DNA from: Paraburkholderia humisilvae
GTDB lineage: Bacteria > Pseudomonadota > Gammaproteobacteria > Burkholderiales > Burkholderiaceae
Assembly (NCBI RefSeq): GCF_902859855.1
Contig: NZ_CADIKH010000010.1
Span: 62,001-126,000 of the forward strand
DNA: 64,000 nucleotides
Direction of reading: 5' to 3'
Part shown: positions 9,619-17,849 of the stretch, piece after piece
Numbering within the stretch: the first letter of the stretch is position 1
Layout: every line of letters starts with the position of its first letter
The notes under the pieces: model-generated
Seen by the model: only the letters and a program-made list of their open reading frames with translations
What the model was told of the DNA's origin: nothing
Database searches by the model: none
Program-made: the position numbers and the translations under genes

Positions 9619-10479
9619 TCACAACACATTGAGCGGCGTCTTCAGATAACGGATACCGTTCGCTTCCGGCGCCGGCGCGACGCCGGCGCGGATGTTCAGC
9701 TGAATCGACGGAATCAGCAGCGTCGGCATGCCGAGCGTCGCGTCGCGCGTATTGCGCATCTGAACGAACGCGTGCTCCTCGACCGAATCATGCATATGGA
9801 TGTTGCGCTCGCGCTGATCGCTCACCGTCGTTTGCCAGCAGACGCCGCGTCCGTTCGGCGGGTAGTCGTGGCACATGTACAGCTGCGTGTCACCCGGCAG
9901 GCTCAGCAGCCGGCGGATCGACGCGTACAACATGCGCGCGTCGCCGCCGGGAAAATCGCAGCGCGCGGTGCCGACGTCCGGCATGAACAGCGTGTCGCCG
10001 ACGAACACCGCGCCATCGAACTTATAGGCAACATCGGCGGGTGTATGACCAGGCACATGCAGCACTGTCGCTTCCAGCTCGCCGACCCCGAAAGTTTCGT
10101 TGGCAACGAACAGATGATCGAACTGCGCGCCGTCGGCGTGAAACTCGGGCTCGAAGTTGAACACCGGGCCGAAGATCTTTTGCACCGAACGGATATGTTC
10201 GCCAATGCCGATCGCGCCGCCCAGATGCTCACGCAAATAAGGAGCGGCGGACAGATGGTCCGCATGCGCATGCGTTTCGAGCAGCCACTGCACGTTTAGA
10301 CCCGTATCGCGCACGAACTGGATGATGCGGTCGGCGGAATGCGTCGACGTGCGGCCCGAACGCGGATCGTAGTCGAGCACCGAGTCGATCACCGCGCACT
10401 GCGATCCGGGACCGGCATGCACGACGTAGCTGATCGTCGCCGTAACGGGGTCGTGGAATGCTTCGATCGCAGGTTTCAT
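9619..10479 (-). CDS. MBL-fold hydrolase, persulfide dioxygenase-like
   Basis: A 286-residue metallo-beta-lactamase-fold protein. The metal-binding motif THAHADH (about residue 69), the HVPGHTPADVAY histidine, the GDTLFMPDVGTARCDFPGGD segment and the late CHDYPP histidine match the ETHE1/Blh persulfide dioxygenase group, which oxidises glutathione persulfide in sulfide detoxification; a hydrolase of related Blh type is the alternative. The ATG at 10479 is used; a GTG nine bases upstream is also possible. No sulfide:quinone reductase or rhodanese lies next to it. Confidence 0.8.
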   Translation of the reverse strand: MKPAIEAFHDPVTATISYVVHAGPGSQCAVIDSVLDYDPRSGRTSTHSADRIIQFVRDTGLNVQWLLETHAHADHLSAAPYLREHLGGAIGIGEHIRSVQKIFGPVFNFEPEFHADGAQFDHLFVANETFGVGELEATVLHVPGHTPADVAYKFDGAVFVGDTLFMPDVGTARCDFPGGDARMLYASIRRLLSLPGDTQLYMCHDYPPNGRGVCWQTTVSDQRERNIHMHDSVEEHAFVQMRNTRDATLGMPTLLIPSIQLNIRAGVAPAPEANGIRYLKTPLNVL

Positions 10480-10488
10480 CTCAGTCAC

Positions 10489-10902
10489 CGTGATTCATAC
10501 CGTCAGCAACTGGGAAGATAACCGAGCTACCGGGCGTCCGCCAGCATCGAATTGGAAATCGCGAACACTGCGACCGCATCTTTAAACTGACGGGTTGGCT
10601 CGTCTCGACGATCCTGTCGGCGCTTCGCTCGATGCCACGCGATGTCGCGTCGAGCGCGTGTGCGGCGACCTGGATCTCGCCGAACATCTCGTCCCAACTG
10701 AATTGAAATGAAAAAACCATGCGTTCGGGTTTACGGCAATACGAGCGTTCGCTTGAGATGGCCGACGGGTTTGCGGCTAATTACAACCTTTTTTCACAAT
10801 AGTTACATGGCGATTTTTTCCGGATTACCTTGACTTGGCGTGTTCACGCTTCCTAGAGTGGGTGGAACGTCACAGCGGGCCATGCCCGAAGGAAATCCGA
10901 CG
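10489..10902. other. Intergenic region, probable promoters only
   Basis: About 410 bases between two divergent genes. The stretch near 10770-10850 is AT-rich (TTACAACCTTTTTTCACAAT) and probably carries the promoter for the thioesterase. A 79-codon open frame on the minus strand here has no family features and is not called. Confidence 0.4.
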
Positions 10903-11352
10903 ATGACTGATCTCCTGGATCGGGCGCGCGGCGCATTGCATGCGCAGCCGTTCAGCATGCTGCTCGGCACCGAACTGATGTACGTCGGCGCCAACGAGCT
11001 GACGCTATGCCTGCCGATCCGCGACGATCTGAGGCAGCAGCACGGGTTCGTGCATGGTGGCGTGATCAGCTATCTCGCGGACAACGCGTTGACGTTTGCC
11101 GGCGCGCTGGCGCTGGGACCGAGGGTGATTACCGGGGAGTACAAGATCAACTATCTGCGCCCCGCGGTGAACGGCGTTCTGATGGCCCGTGCGGAGGTGG
11201 TCTATGCGGGCCGCCATCAGGCGACCTGCCAATGCAGTGTGTACGTGACGGACGGCGACCGCGAGCGGCTTGTCGCGGTTGCGCAGGGCACCATCAACCG
11301 GATCGGTGACGGCACCGACAATCATCACCACGGGGAACCGCAGGCTGAATAA
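10903..11352 (+). CDS. PaaI-family hotdog thioesterase
   Basis: A 149-residue hotdog-fold acyl-CoA thioesterase. The motif QQHGFVHGGVISYLADNA (about residues 44-61) is the PaaI/DUF4442 catalytic helix with HGG and the acidic residue; INYLRPAV and the ATCQCSVYV strand follow the fold. It would hydrolyse aromatic or medium-chain acyl-CoA thioesters in the cytoplasm. The start at 10903 is chosen because GAAGGAAA lies upstream and the longer reading adds an unrelated tail. It converges on the FAH-family gene. Confidence 0.85.
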   Translation: MTDLLDRARGALHAQPFSMLLGTELMYVGANELTLCLPIRDDLRQQHGFVHGGVISYLADNALTFAGALALGPRVITGEYKINYLRPAVNGVLMARAEVVYAGRHQATCQCSVYVTDGDRERLVAVAQGTINRIGDGTDNHHHGEPQAE

Positions 11353-11363
11353 CGCGTGGCGCC

Positions 11364-11388
11364 GCGGGGGCGAAGTGCGTCGCCCCGC
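11364..11388. terminator. GC-rich hairpin between convergent genes
   Basis: GCGGGGGCGA and TCGCCCCGC form a strong stem with a six-base loop and one bulge, between the stops of the thioesterase and FAH-family genes. No T-run follows, so it may stop transcription only weakly or act in both directions. Confidence 0.45.
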
Positions 11389-11403
11389 GCGAAGCGGCGA
11401 CGC

Positions 11404-12252
11404 TTATTCCGCCGCGTAGGTTTTCTGCTGCTGCTCGCCAAGCCCTTCGATGCCAAGGCGCATCGTCTGACCCGGCTTCAGGTAAACCGGCGACGGCTTC
11501 ACGCCCATGCCGACGCCCGGCGGCGTGCCGGTCGAGATCACGTCGCCCGGTTGCAGGCTCATGCATTGCGACAGATACGACACCAGCTTCTTCACGCCGA
11601 AGATCATCGTCTTCGTGCTGCCGTTCTGGTAGCGATGACCGTCCACTTCGAGCCACAGCTTCAGGTTCTGCGGATCGGACACCTCGTCGCGCGTGACCAT
11701 CCACGGGCCGATCGGGCCAAACGTATCGAAGCCCTTGCCCTTATCCCACTGACCGGCGCGCTCGATCTGCCATTCGCGCTCGGACACGTCGTTGATCACA
11801 CAATAGCCCGCGACGTAGTCGAGCGCGTTGGCCTCGTCGACATACTTCGCCGCCTTGCCGATCACAATGCCCAGTTCGACCTCCCAATCGGTTTTCTTCG
11901 AGCCACGCGGAATCTCGACGTCATCGTTCGGGCCGCAGATCGCGCTCGTCCATTTGTTGAACACCACCGGCTCCGGCGGCACCGGCAGATTCGATTCAGC
12001 CGCGTGGTCCGCGTAGTTCAGGCCGATACAGACGAACTTGCCGATCTTGCCGACACACGGGCCGATGCGCGGGTTGCCTTCGACGAGCGGCAGCGTCGAC
12101 GCATCGAGCGCGCGCAACTTCGCGAGGCTTGCATCGTCGAGCATGCTGCCGTCGACGTCGCCGACCACTTTCGACAGATCGCGCATCTTGCCTTGCGCAT
12201 CGAGCATGCCGGGCTTTTCCTGACCTTTCGGCCCATAACGAAGCAGTTTCAT
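11404..12252 (-). CDS. FAH-family hydrolase, likely 2,4-diketo-3-deoxy-L-fuconate hydrolase
   Basis: A 282-residue fumarylacetoacetate-hydrolase-fold protein. Motifs: CIGLNYADHAAE near residue 75, PVVFNKWTSAICGP near 100, and DWEVELGIVIGK near 125, which supplies the metal-binding glutamates. SQPGDVISTGTPPGVG-like sequence closes the fold. In the non-phosphorylative deoxysugar pathway this enzyme splits 2,4-diketo-3-deoxy-L-fuconate to pyruvate and L-lactate. It is the last gene of the catabolic operon, and the SDR next to it would make its substrate. The start at 12252 follows CAGGAAA. Substrate is inferred from context. Confidence 0.8.
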   Translation of the reverse strand: MKLLRYGPKGQEKPGMLDAQGKMRDLSKVVGDVDGSMLDDASLAKLRALDASTLPLVEGNPRIGPCVGKIGKFVCIGLNYADHAAESNLPVPPEPVVFNKWTSAICGPNDDVEIPRGSKKTDWEVELGIVIGKAAKYVDEANALDYVAGYCVINDVSEREWQIERAGQWDKGKGFDTFGPIGPWMVTRDEVSDPQNLKLWLEVDGHRYQNGSTKTMIFGVKKLVSYLSQCMSLQPGDVISTGTPPGVGMGVKPSPVYLKPGQTMRLGIEGLGEQQQKTYAAE

Positions 12253-12309
12253 CGTTGCAGTTTCCTGTAAGTTCAATAGACATTCGAAATGAAGACGCGG
12301 ACGCCCCGG

Positions 12310-13053
12310 TCAGTTCGACCAGCCGCCGTCGATCACATGCGCGTGACCCGTCGTGAACGCGGATTCGTCCGATGCCAGATAGAGCGCGAGCGCCGCGATT
12401 TCCTCCGGCTTGCCGATCCGGCCCATCGGCTGGCGCGCGACGAACGCGGCCTGCACGTCGCCGACGCTCTTGCCCTGCGCCTGGGCCTGCTCGGCGATTC
12501 GCTGTTCGAGCGACGGCGATGCGACCGTGCCCGGGCAAATCGCGTTACAGCGTACACCACGCGTGACGAAATCGGCCGCCACCGCCTTCGTGAGACCGAT
12601 CACCGCCGCCTTCGATGCGCCGTACACGAAGCGGTTCGGCACACCCTTCACGCTCGATGCCGCCGACGACATGTTGATAATCGACCCGCCACCCTTTTCC
12701 AGCATGCCGGGCAAGAACGCGCGGATGGTCCGGTACATCGCTTTTGCGTTCAGGTCGAACGCGAAATCCCAGTCCTCTTCGCTTGCTTCGAGAATCGAGC
12801 CGGCGTGCACGAAACCCGCGCAGTTGAACAGCACGTCGATCGGGCCTAACTCTTTCGCGAGCGCATTGATCGCGGCGGCGTCGCGCACGTCGAGCTTGCG
12901 CGCGTCGAGCGGCTTGCCGGCGAGCGCATCGAGTTTGATATCGGTGGCGATCACGCGTGCGCCCTCGCGGGCGAACAGTTCGGCGCTCGCAAGGCCGATA
13001 CCTTGCCCGGCGGCGGTGATCACGGCCGTTTTGCCGGCCAGTCGTTGTGTCAT
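12310..13053 (-). CDS. SDR oxidoreductase, likely 2-keto-3-deoxy-L-fuconate dehydrogenase
   Basis: A 247-residue classical short-chain dehydrogenase: NAD-binding motif AAGQGIGLASAELF (residues 13-26), the NCAG-type FNCAGFVH segment, catalytic serine in INMSSAASS and YGASK with the Tyr-Lys pair near residue 148. A C-terminal TGHAHVIDGGW is typical. In the operon it would oxidise 2-keto-3-deoxy-L-fuconate at C4 for the FAH-family hydrolase downstream. An SD-like GGAG precedes the ATG. Confidence 0.82.
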   Translation of the reverse strand: MTQRLAGKTAVITAAGQGIGLASAELFAREGARVIATDIKLDALAGKPLDARKLDVRDAAAINALAKELGPIDVLFNCAGFVHAGSILEASEEDWDFAFDLNAKAMYRTIRAFLPGMLEKGGGSIINMSSAASSVKGVPNRFVYGASKAAVIGLTKAVAADFVTRGVRCNAICPGTVASPSLEQRIAEQAQAQGKSVGDVQAAFVARQPMGRIGKPEEIAALALYLASDESAFTTGHAHVIDGGWSN

Positions 13054-13147
13054 ATGCGGCTCCAGTCAGTTTGATACCGGTTCGAACCGAATCGCGCATC
13101 GCCCGCGATAGACGCTGACCTGACGATGCGGATTGCGGCTTGTGTCG

Positions 13148-13987
13148 TTAAAGACGATAAAACGCTGTGGCGTTCGCGCCGAAAATCGCGTCGCGCTGCC
13201 CATCGGGCAACGCGGCGACGAGCGTGGTCGCGATTGAATGCCACAGCAGATAGTCGCCATTCAGGTTCAGTACAGGCCAGTCGCTACCCCACATCAACCG
13301 CGCGGGTCCGAATGCGGCCAGCAGATGGTCGACGTAGGGCCGCAGCGTCGCTTCGGTCCAAGCCGCGGCCGCTTCGGTCGCGAGGCCCGACAGTTTGCAG
13401 TGCAGATGCGGTAGACGCGCAAGCCGCGTGATGCCGTCCGCCCACGCGCGCCAGCCAGCGCTGCCGTCGCGGATCGGTGGCTTCGCGCCGTGATCGACGA
13501 CGATGCGCAACGCGGGAAAGCGCTTCGCGAAGGTCTCCAATGCGTCGACGTGGCGTGTGAAGATCAGCGCGTCGAATGCGAGATCGTGCGCGATCAAAGC
13601 ATCGATCGCCGGCTGCAGGGCCGGGTTCGCGATCCAGTTGTCGTCGGGCAGGTCTTGCAGCATCGGCCGCACGCCCTTGAATTTGGGTTCGCGCGCGAGC
13701 TCCGCGATCAGCGCCGGCGCGTCACGTTCGAGCAGCGGCACCCAGCCGACCACGCCCGCAATCGACGCTTCGCCGCGCGCGAGATCGAGCAGGTAGCGGG
13801 TTTCGTCGACCGTCGGCGCGGCCTGCACGACCACCGTGCGTGCCACACCCGCGCGCTCGCACAGCGGCGTGAGATCCGCCGGCCCGAAGGCGCGATAGAG
13901 CGGCGCAAGGTCGGGCGTCAGCCACCCGTAGTCGCCGCGCGCCGGGTCCCAGTAGTGCTGATGTGCGTCGATCTGCGGCGTGGTCAC
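13148..13987 (-). CDS. Amidohydrolase-family lactonase, likely L-fuconolactonase
   Basis: A 279-residue TIM-barrel amidohydrolase 2 protein beginning with DAHQHYWDPARGDYGW, the hallmark of the fuconolactonase/COG3618 group; further motifs are VDHGAKPP (about residue 163) and MWGSDWPV (about 233), which carries the late catalytic aspartate. It would hydrolyse the sugar lactone to the acid. The GTG start lies one base after the aldo/keto reductase stop, and its GGAGG ribosome site is inside the end of that gene, so translation is likely coupled. Confidence 0.85.
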   Translation of the reverse strand: MTTPQIDAHQHYWDPARGDYGWLTPDLAPLYRAFGPADLTPLCERAGVARTVVVQAAPTVDETRYLLDLARGEASIAGVVGWVPLLERDAPALIAELAREPKFKGVRPMLQDLPDDNWIANPALQPAIDALIAHDLAFDALIFTRHVDALETFAKRFPALRIVVDHGAKPPIRDGSAGWRAWADGITRLARLPHLHCKLSGLATEAAAAWTEATLRPYVDHLLAAFGPARLMWGSDWPVLNLNGDYLLWHSIATTLVAALPDGQRDAIFGANATAFYRL

Positions 13988-13988
13988 G

Positions 13989-15029
13989 TCACGCCTCCGG
14001 CACCGGTGCGCGCCGATCGATCAGGCCCTGGTCCTGCAGTGCCCGCCACAGCATGGCAGGAATCGCCCGCCGGAACGATTCGGCGTTCTGGCGCATTTCA
14101 TTCGGGCTGCGCGCGCCGGTCAGCACTGTCGCGATGGACGGATGCGCATACGGAAACTGCAACGCCGCGGCGGCAAGCGGCACACCGTACGTGCGGCACA
14201 CTTCTTCGAGCCGCGCGACGCGCTTGATCACTTCGGGCGGCGCGGCGCCATAATTGAATTTCAGATCGCCCGACACGCCTTGCGCAAGAATGCCCGAATT
14301 GAACGCGCCGCCAAGCAGGATGCTGACATTGCGCTTCTGGCAGGTCGGCAGCAGGTCGTTCAACGTCTGCTGTTCGAGCAACGTGTAGCGGCCCGCGAGT
14401 AACGCGCAATCGATCTCGAACTCGCCCATCATGTCGAGGATCGCTTGCCCTTCGTTGACGCCCAGGCCGATCGCCTTGACGACACCCGCCGAACGCAACT
14501 CGTCCAGCGCGCGGAACCCGCCGCCGTCAGTGAGCTGCTTCCAGTAAAACGGATTCTTGTCGCCGTGCGTCAGGCGGCCGATATCGTGAATCAGCAGAAT
14601 GTCGATATCGATAATGCCGAGACGCTGCTGGCTATCTTCGAACGAACGCAGAATGCCGTCGCGCGTGTAGTCGTAAATCGCTTCGAAAGGCAGCGGGTTC
14701 TGCCAGCCTTCGCTGCCGTCATACGGGTGGGTGCGCGGCACGAAGCGGCGCCCTACCTTGGTCGACAACACATACTCGCCGCGCGGATAGCGACGCAATG
14801 CGTCGCCGAGCCGGTGTTCGGCTTTCGTGTGTCCGTAGTGCGGCGCGGTATCGAAGAAGCGCACGCCGCAGCCCCATGCGGCATCGACGGTAGCGAATGC
14901 CTCCTCGTCCGTCAGATCGCGATACAGCCCACCGAGCGGCGCGGTGCCGAGGCCCAGACCGCTCACCTGCAGCGCGCGGCCGCCAATTGCGCGGCGCCGC
15001 GCGATTTTCGAATCGATTGCGGATGTCAT
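13989..15029 (-). CDS. Aldo/keto reductase, likely sugar 1-dehydrogenase
   Basis: A 346-residue aldo/keto reductase. The catalytic tetrad can be placed in FFDTAPHYGHTKAE (Asp, Tyr), LSTKVGR (Lys) and LLIHDIGR (His). This branch is close to L-fucose dehydrogenase / pyridoxal 4-dehydrogenase. In this operon it would oxidise L-fucose (or a stereochemically similar sugar such as L-galactose or D-arabinose) to the lactone. The start at 15029 follows a GGAGA site; an upstream ATG at 15170 would add a poor leader overlapping the previous gene. Confidence 0.83.
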   Translation of the reverse strand: MTSAIDSKIARRRAIGGRALQVSGLGLGTAPLGGLYRDLTDEEAFATVDAAWGCGVRFFDTAPHYGHTKAEHRLGDALRRYPRGEYVLSTKVGRRFVPRTHPYDGSEGWQNPLPFEAIYDYTRDGILRSFEDSQQRLGIIDIDILLIHDIGRLTHGDKNPFYWKQLTDGGGFRALDELRSAGVVKAIGLGVNEGQAILDMMGEFEIDCALLAGRYTLLEQQTLNDLLPTCQKRNVSILLGGAFNSGILAQGVSGDLKFNYGAAPPEVIKRVARLEEVCRTYGVPLAAAALQFPYAHPSIATVLTGARSPNEMRQNAESFRRAIPAMLWRALQDQGLIDRRAPVPEA

Positions 15030-15112
15030 CCTCACTGTCTCCTTTCTTGTCTCGCGCGCCGCCTCGTGGCGCCTTCCGCTGATTCGCGCCGCATCGCGGT
15101 TCGATGTGAGGC

Positions 15113-16423
15113 TCAGTGCGGCGCGATCTCGACCACCCGTCGCGGCAACGCCGCACCGGATGGAAGGCAAGCGGGCCCGACCGGCTCGAATGTCTTGTAC
15201 GTAAGAATAAACTCCTGGTGGCCGAGTGTTTCGGATTTCGACAGGCCGCCCTGCGCCACGCGCAGCGTCACGTCGAATACCTCGCGGCCGACCTCCTCCA
15301 GCGTCGCGCGGCCTTCGAGTATGCGTCCTGCGTCAACGTCCATGTCGCCGGACAGATTGCGATACGTGTCCGGATTCGCGCACACCTTGATCACCGGCGA
15401 GATCGCCGAGCCGACCACCGAGCCGCGGCCCGTCGTAAACAGGATCAGATGCGAGCCGCACGCGATCAGTTCGACGATCTCCGCGTTGTCGCTGATGTTC
15501 GGAAAGCCGAAGCGCGGTTCGCCGTCGGGCACCACGTCGAGCAGGTACAGACCGCCGGTCGGCGGCACATCGCCCGGCTTGACGATGCCGACGATCGGCG
15601 ATGCGCCGCTTTTCGCATACGCACCCAGCGATTTTTCTTCCTGTGTGGTCAGGCCACCGTCCGCATTGCCGACCGCAAAGCTGCCGTGGCCGAGAATCGA
15701 GTAGTAGCGCGCCGCCTTCGCGACACACGCAACGATCTCGTCGCCGAGGTCGGCGCGCGCCGCACGGCTTTTCATATGAAACTCGCAACCAACCAGTTCG
15801 CCGGTCTCTTCGAAGATGCAGGTTGCGCCCGCATCGATCAGTTGATCGAACGCACGGCCGACCGCCGGATTCGCGGTGATGCCACTCGTGCCGTCCGAGC
15901 CGCCGCATACGGTGCCGATCACCAGTTCGCTCAGCGCCATCGGCACCTTGCGCTGCTTCGCGAGCTCGCCGCGCGCCTGTTTGACCCAGTCGACGCCGTA
16001 CTGGATCGTGCTGCGCGTGCCGCCCTTCTCCTGAATCGTCAGCACCTCGACAGGCCGACCGCTTGCGCGTACGACGTCGACCAGATAGTGCTTGTTCATG
16101 CTCTCGCAGCCGAGCGACACGAACAGCACCGCGCCGACGTTCGGATGCGTGGTGAGCTGCTGCATCATTTTTTCCGCGTAGCTGTTCGGGTAACAGCCCG
16201 GAAAGCCGATCAGATGCACGGGCGGTTCGTGATCGACCGACGCATCATCAAATGCGTCGAGCGGCTCACGGAATTGCGTGACGATTTCGCGCGCAACATG
16301 GTGCGCGCATTCGACGAGATACGCGACCGCGACCACGTTGCGGATGCCTTTGCGGCCATCGCTGCGCAAATAGCCTTCCAGCATCGGCTGCGCGGCGGCG
16401 GGTGTGACGGAAGTGTCGGTCAT
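15113..16423 (-). CDS. UxaA-family sugar-acid dehydratase, large catalytic part
   Basis: A 436-residue protein with the UxaA/GarD C-terminal dehydratase fold: GYLRSDGRKGIRN at residues 17-29, GFPGCYPNSYAEKMM, VSLGCESMN, GTVCGGSDGTSGITANPAVG and LFTTGRGSVVGSAISPVIK. The cysteines in the GC and CGG motifs are those that hold the metal or cluster in altronate and galactarate dehydratases. In this pathway it would dehydrate L-fuconate to 2-keto-3-deoxy-L-fuconate. Many fucose pathways use an enolase-superfamily dehydratase instead, so the UxaA type is worth noting. It pairs with the small SAF-domain gene upstream. Confidence 0.87.
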   Translation of the reverse strand: MTDTSVTPAAAQPMLEGYLRSDGRKGIRNVVAVAYLVECAHHVAREIVTQFREPLDAFDDASVDHEPPVHLIGFPGCYPNSYAEKMMQQLTTHPNVGAVLFVSLGCESMNKHYLVDVVRASGRPVEVLTIQEKGGTRSTIQYGVDWVKQARGELAKQRKVPMALSELVIGTVCGGSDGTSGITANPAVGRAFDQLIDAGATCIFEETGELVGCEFHMKSRAARADLGDEIVACVAKAARYYSILGHGSFAVGNADGGLTTQEEKSLGAYAKSGASPIVGIVKPGDVPPTGGLYLLDVVPDGEPRFGFPNISDNAEIVELIACGSHLILFTTGRGSVVGSAISPVIKVCANPDTYRNLSGDMDVDAGRILEGRATLEEVGREVFDVTLRVAQGGLSKSETLGHQEFILTYKTFEPVGPACLPSGAALPRRVVEIAPH

Positions 16424-16481
16424 GATGGTGGATGTGCGGCGGGTTGTAGGGCGTTTTCGTGTGCCACTCGGCCGCGTCAGG

Positions 16482-16799
16482 TCAATGGTGGACGAATGCG
16501 TGTCCTGCGTCGTGCGTGTAGGTCGGCAAATAGTCGCTTTCGAGGTTGTGCGTATGCAGATGCTCGCCGCGCGCGACCGGGCCGGTCACGTGGCCGATCA
16601 CCGCGCCGTAGCGCAGCACTTTTTCGTCTTTGACGAGCGCGCGGCGCGCGACCTTGTGACCGAGATCGATCGTCCTGGCGAGCGTCACCGTCTCGCCTTC
16701 TATATCGAGCTGGGTATTGGCCGGAAGGCGCGCCGCCGCGACGAGGCAGTTGTCCTCAGGGCTCAGCAGTATCAGGCGTGGGTCTGTCATGGGGTCCAT
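16482..16799 (-). CDS. UxaA-family dehydratase, small SAF-domain subunit
   Basis: A 105-residue SAF-domain protein (LSPEDNCLVAAARLP; DLGHKVARRALVKDEKV; HTHNLESDY). The histidine-rich HTHN motif is the one that binds metal in the N-terminal part of altronate dehydratase. Here the enzyme is split into two genes, this one directly ahead of the large subunit. ATG codons at 16799 and 16790 are both possible. Confidence 0.85.
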   Translation of the reverse strand: MDPMTDPRLILLSPEDNCLVAAARLPANTQLDIEGETVTLARTIDLGHKVARRALVKDEKVLRYGAVIGHVTGPVARGEHLHTHNLESDYLPTYTHDAGHAFVHH

Positions 16800-16830
16800 A
16801 CCGTGGGGGATGTTGCGTTGGGTTCCGTTG

Positions 16831-17849
16831 TTAGTTCTGTCCTTCGCCGCTCGCGAGCCGCGCCACCATCAGCGAGCCAAGGATGATCGCGCCGTAAATC
16901 GCCTGAATCCAGAACGACGGCACTTGCGCGAGCGTCAGCAGGTTTTGCACGACACCCAGCAGCAGCACACCGGACAGCGCGCCGAGCATCGTGCCTTTGC
17001 CGCCGTCGAGCGAAATGCCGCCAATCACGGCCGCGGCGAACGCGGTGAAGATCATCCCGTTGCCCTGGTTCGCGTTGATCGCGCCGACGTAGCCGGTCAC
17101 GATCAATCCGCCGATCGATGCCAGCACGCTGCCGAGCACGAACACACCCCAAGTGACCCGCTCGACGCGAATACCCGCGGCGCGCGGCCCAGCCGGTGAT
17201 AACGGAGCATGAACGCCGCAATCGCGAATGCGGCCGCCGCAAGCCAGACGGATAGCGGCAGACCGAACACGATGGTGGTCGCGAGCGCGAAGAACGACGG
17301 CGGCATATCGAACAGCGTGCCGCCTTTCGTCGCGCCGACCAGCATCCCGCGCAACACGATCAGCATCGCGAGCGTGACGATGAAAGCGTTCAGCTTGAGC
17401 CGCACGACAAGAAAGCCGTTGATGAAGCCGACCAGCGCGCCGACCGCGACGATCGCGAGCAGACCGATGGCCGCCGGCCATTGAAGACCAAAGCCCGCGG
17501 ACGCCGCCGGCATCACGAGCATCGCGCCAATCGCGGGCGCGATGCCGACGGTCGATTCGAGCGACAGGTCGAACTTGCCAGTCAGCACGATCAGCGATTC
17601 GGCGAGCACGACAAGCGCAAGCGCCGCCGATGCGCCGAGCACGCTAATCAGATTCGCCTTCGTCAGGAAGCTCGGGCTCACGAACGCGCCGATCACGATC
17701 AGCAACGCGAGCGCGGGCAACAACGCCAGATCGCGCAGCCGCGCGAATTCGATGCGCGGCTTGCCCGCGCGCATAACAGCAGCCGTGGAGCCATTGTCCG
17801 GCTGGGTCTGCGCGGATGCGAACGCCGGGGTTGGCACGCTATTCTTCAT
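16831..17849 (-). pseudogene. Sugar ABC transporter permease (RbsC/AraH type), frameshifted
   Basis: The N-terminal 205 residues, read from 17849, carry RbsC-type membrane helices (ALVVLAESLIVLTGKFDLS, VGALVGFINGFLVV, LNAFIVTLAMLIVLRG). At about 17180-17189, just after YHRLGRA, the frame breaks and runs out at 17103. The rest continues in another frame from RAAGIRVERVTWGVF through GNGMIFTAFAAAVIGG and GVVQNLLTLAQVPSFW to 16831. The conserved segment that normally sits at the join (LYAIGGN-EAA) is absent. A deletion between short GGCCGCGCG repeats would explain both the loss and the shift. It may inactivate the importer or be an assembly error. The start overlaps the ATPase gene by 11 bases. 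Confidence 0.8.

Noticed and set aside
10481..10720. 79-codon frame between the MBL-fold and thioesterase genes
   Set aside because: It has no family features and sits in a divergent promoter region.
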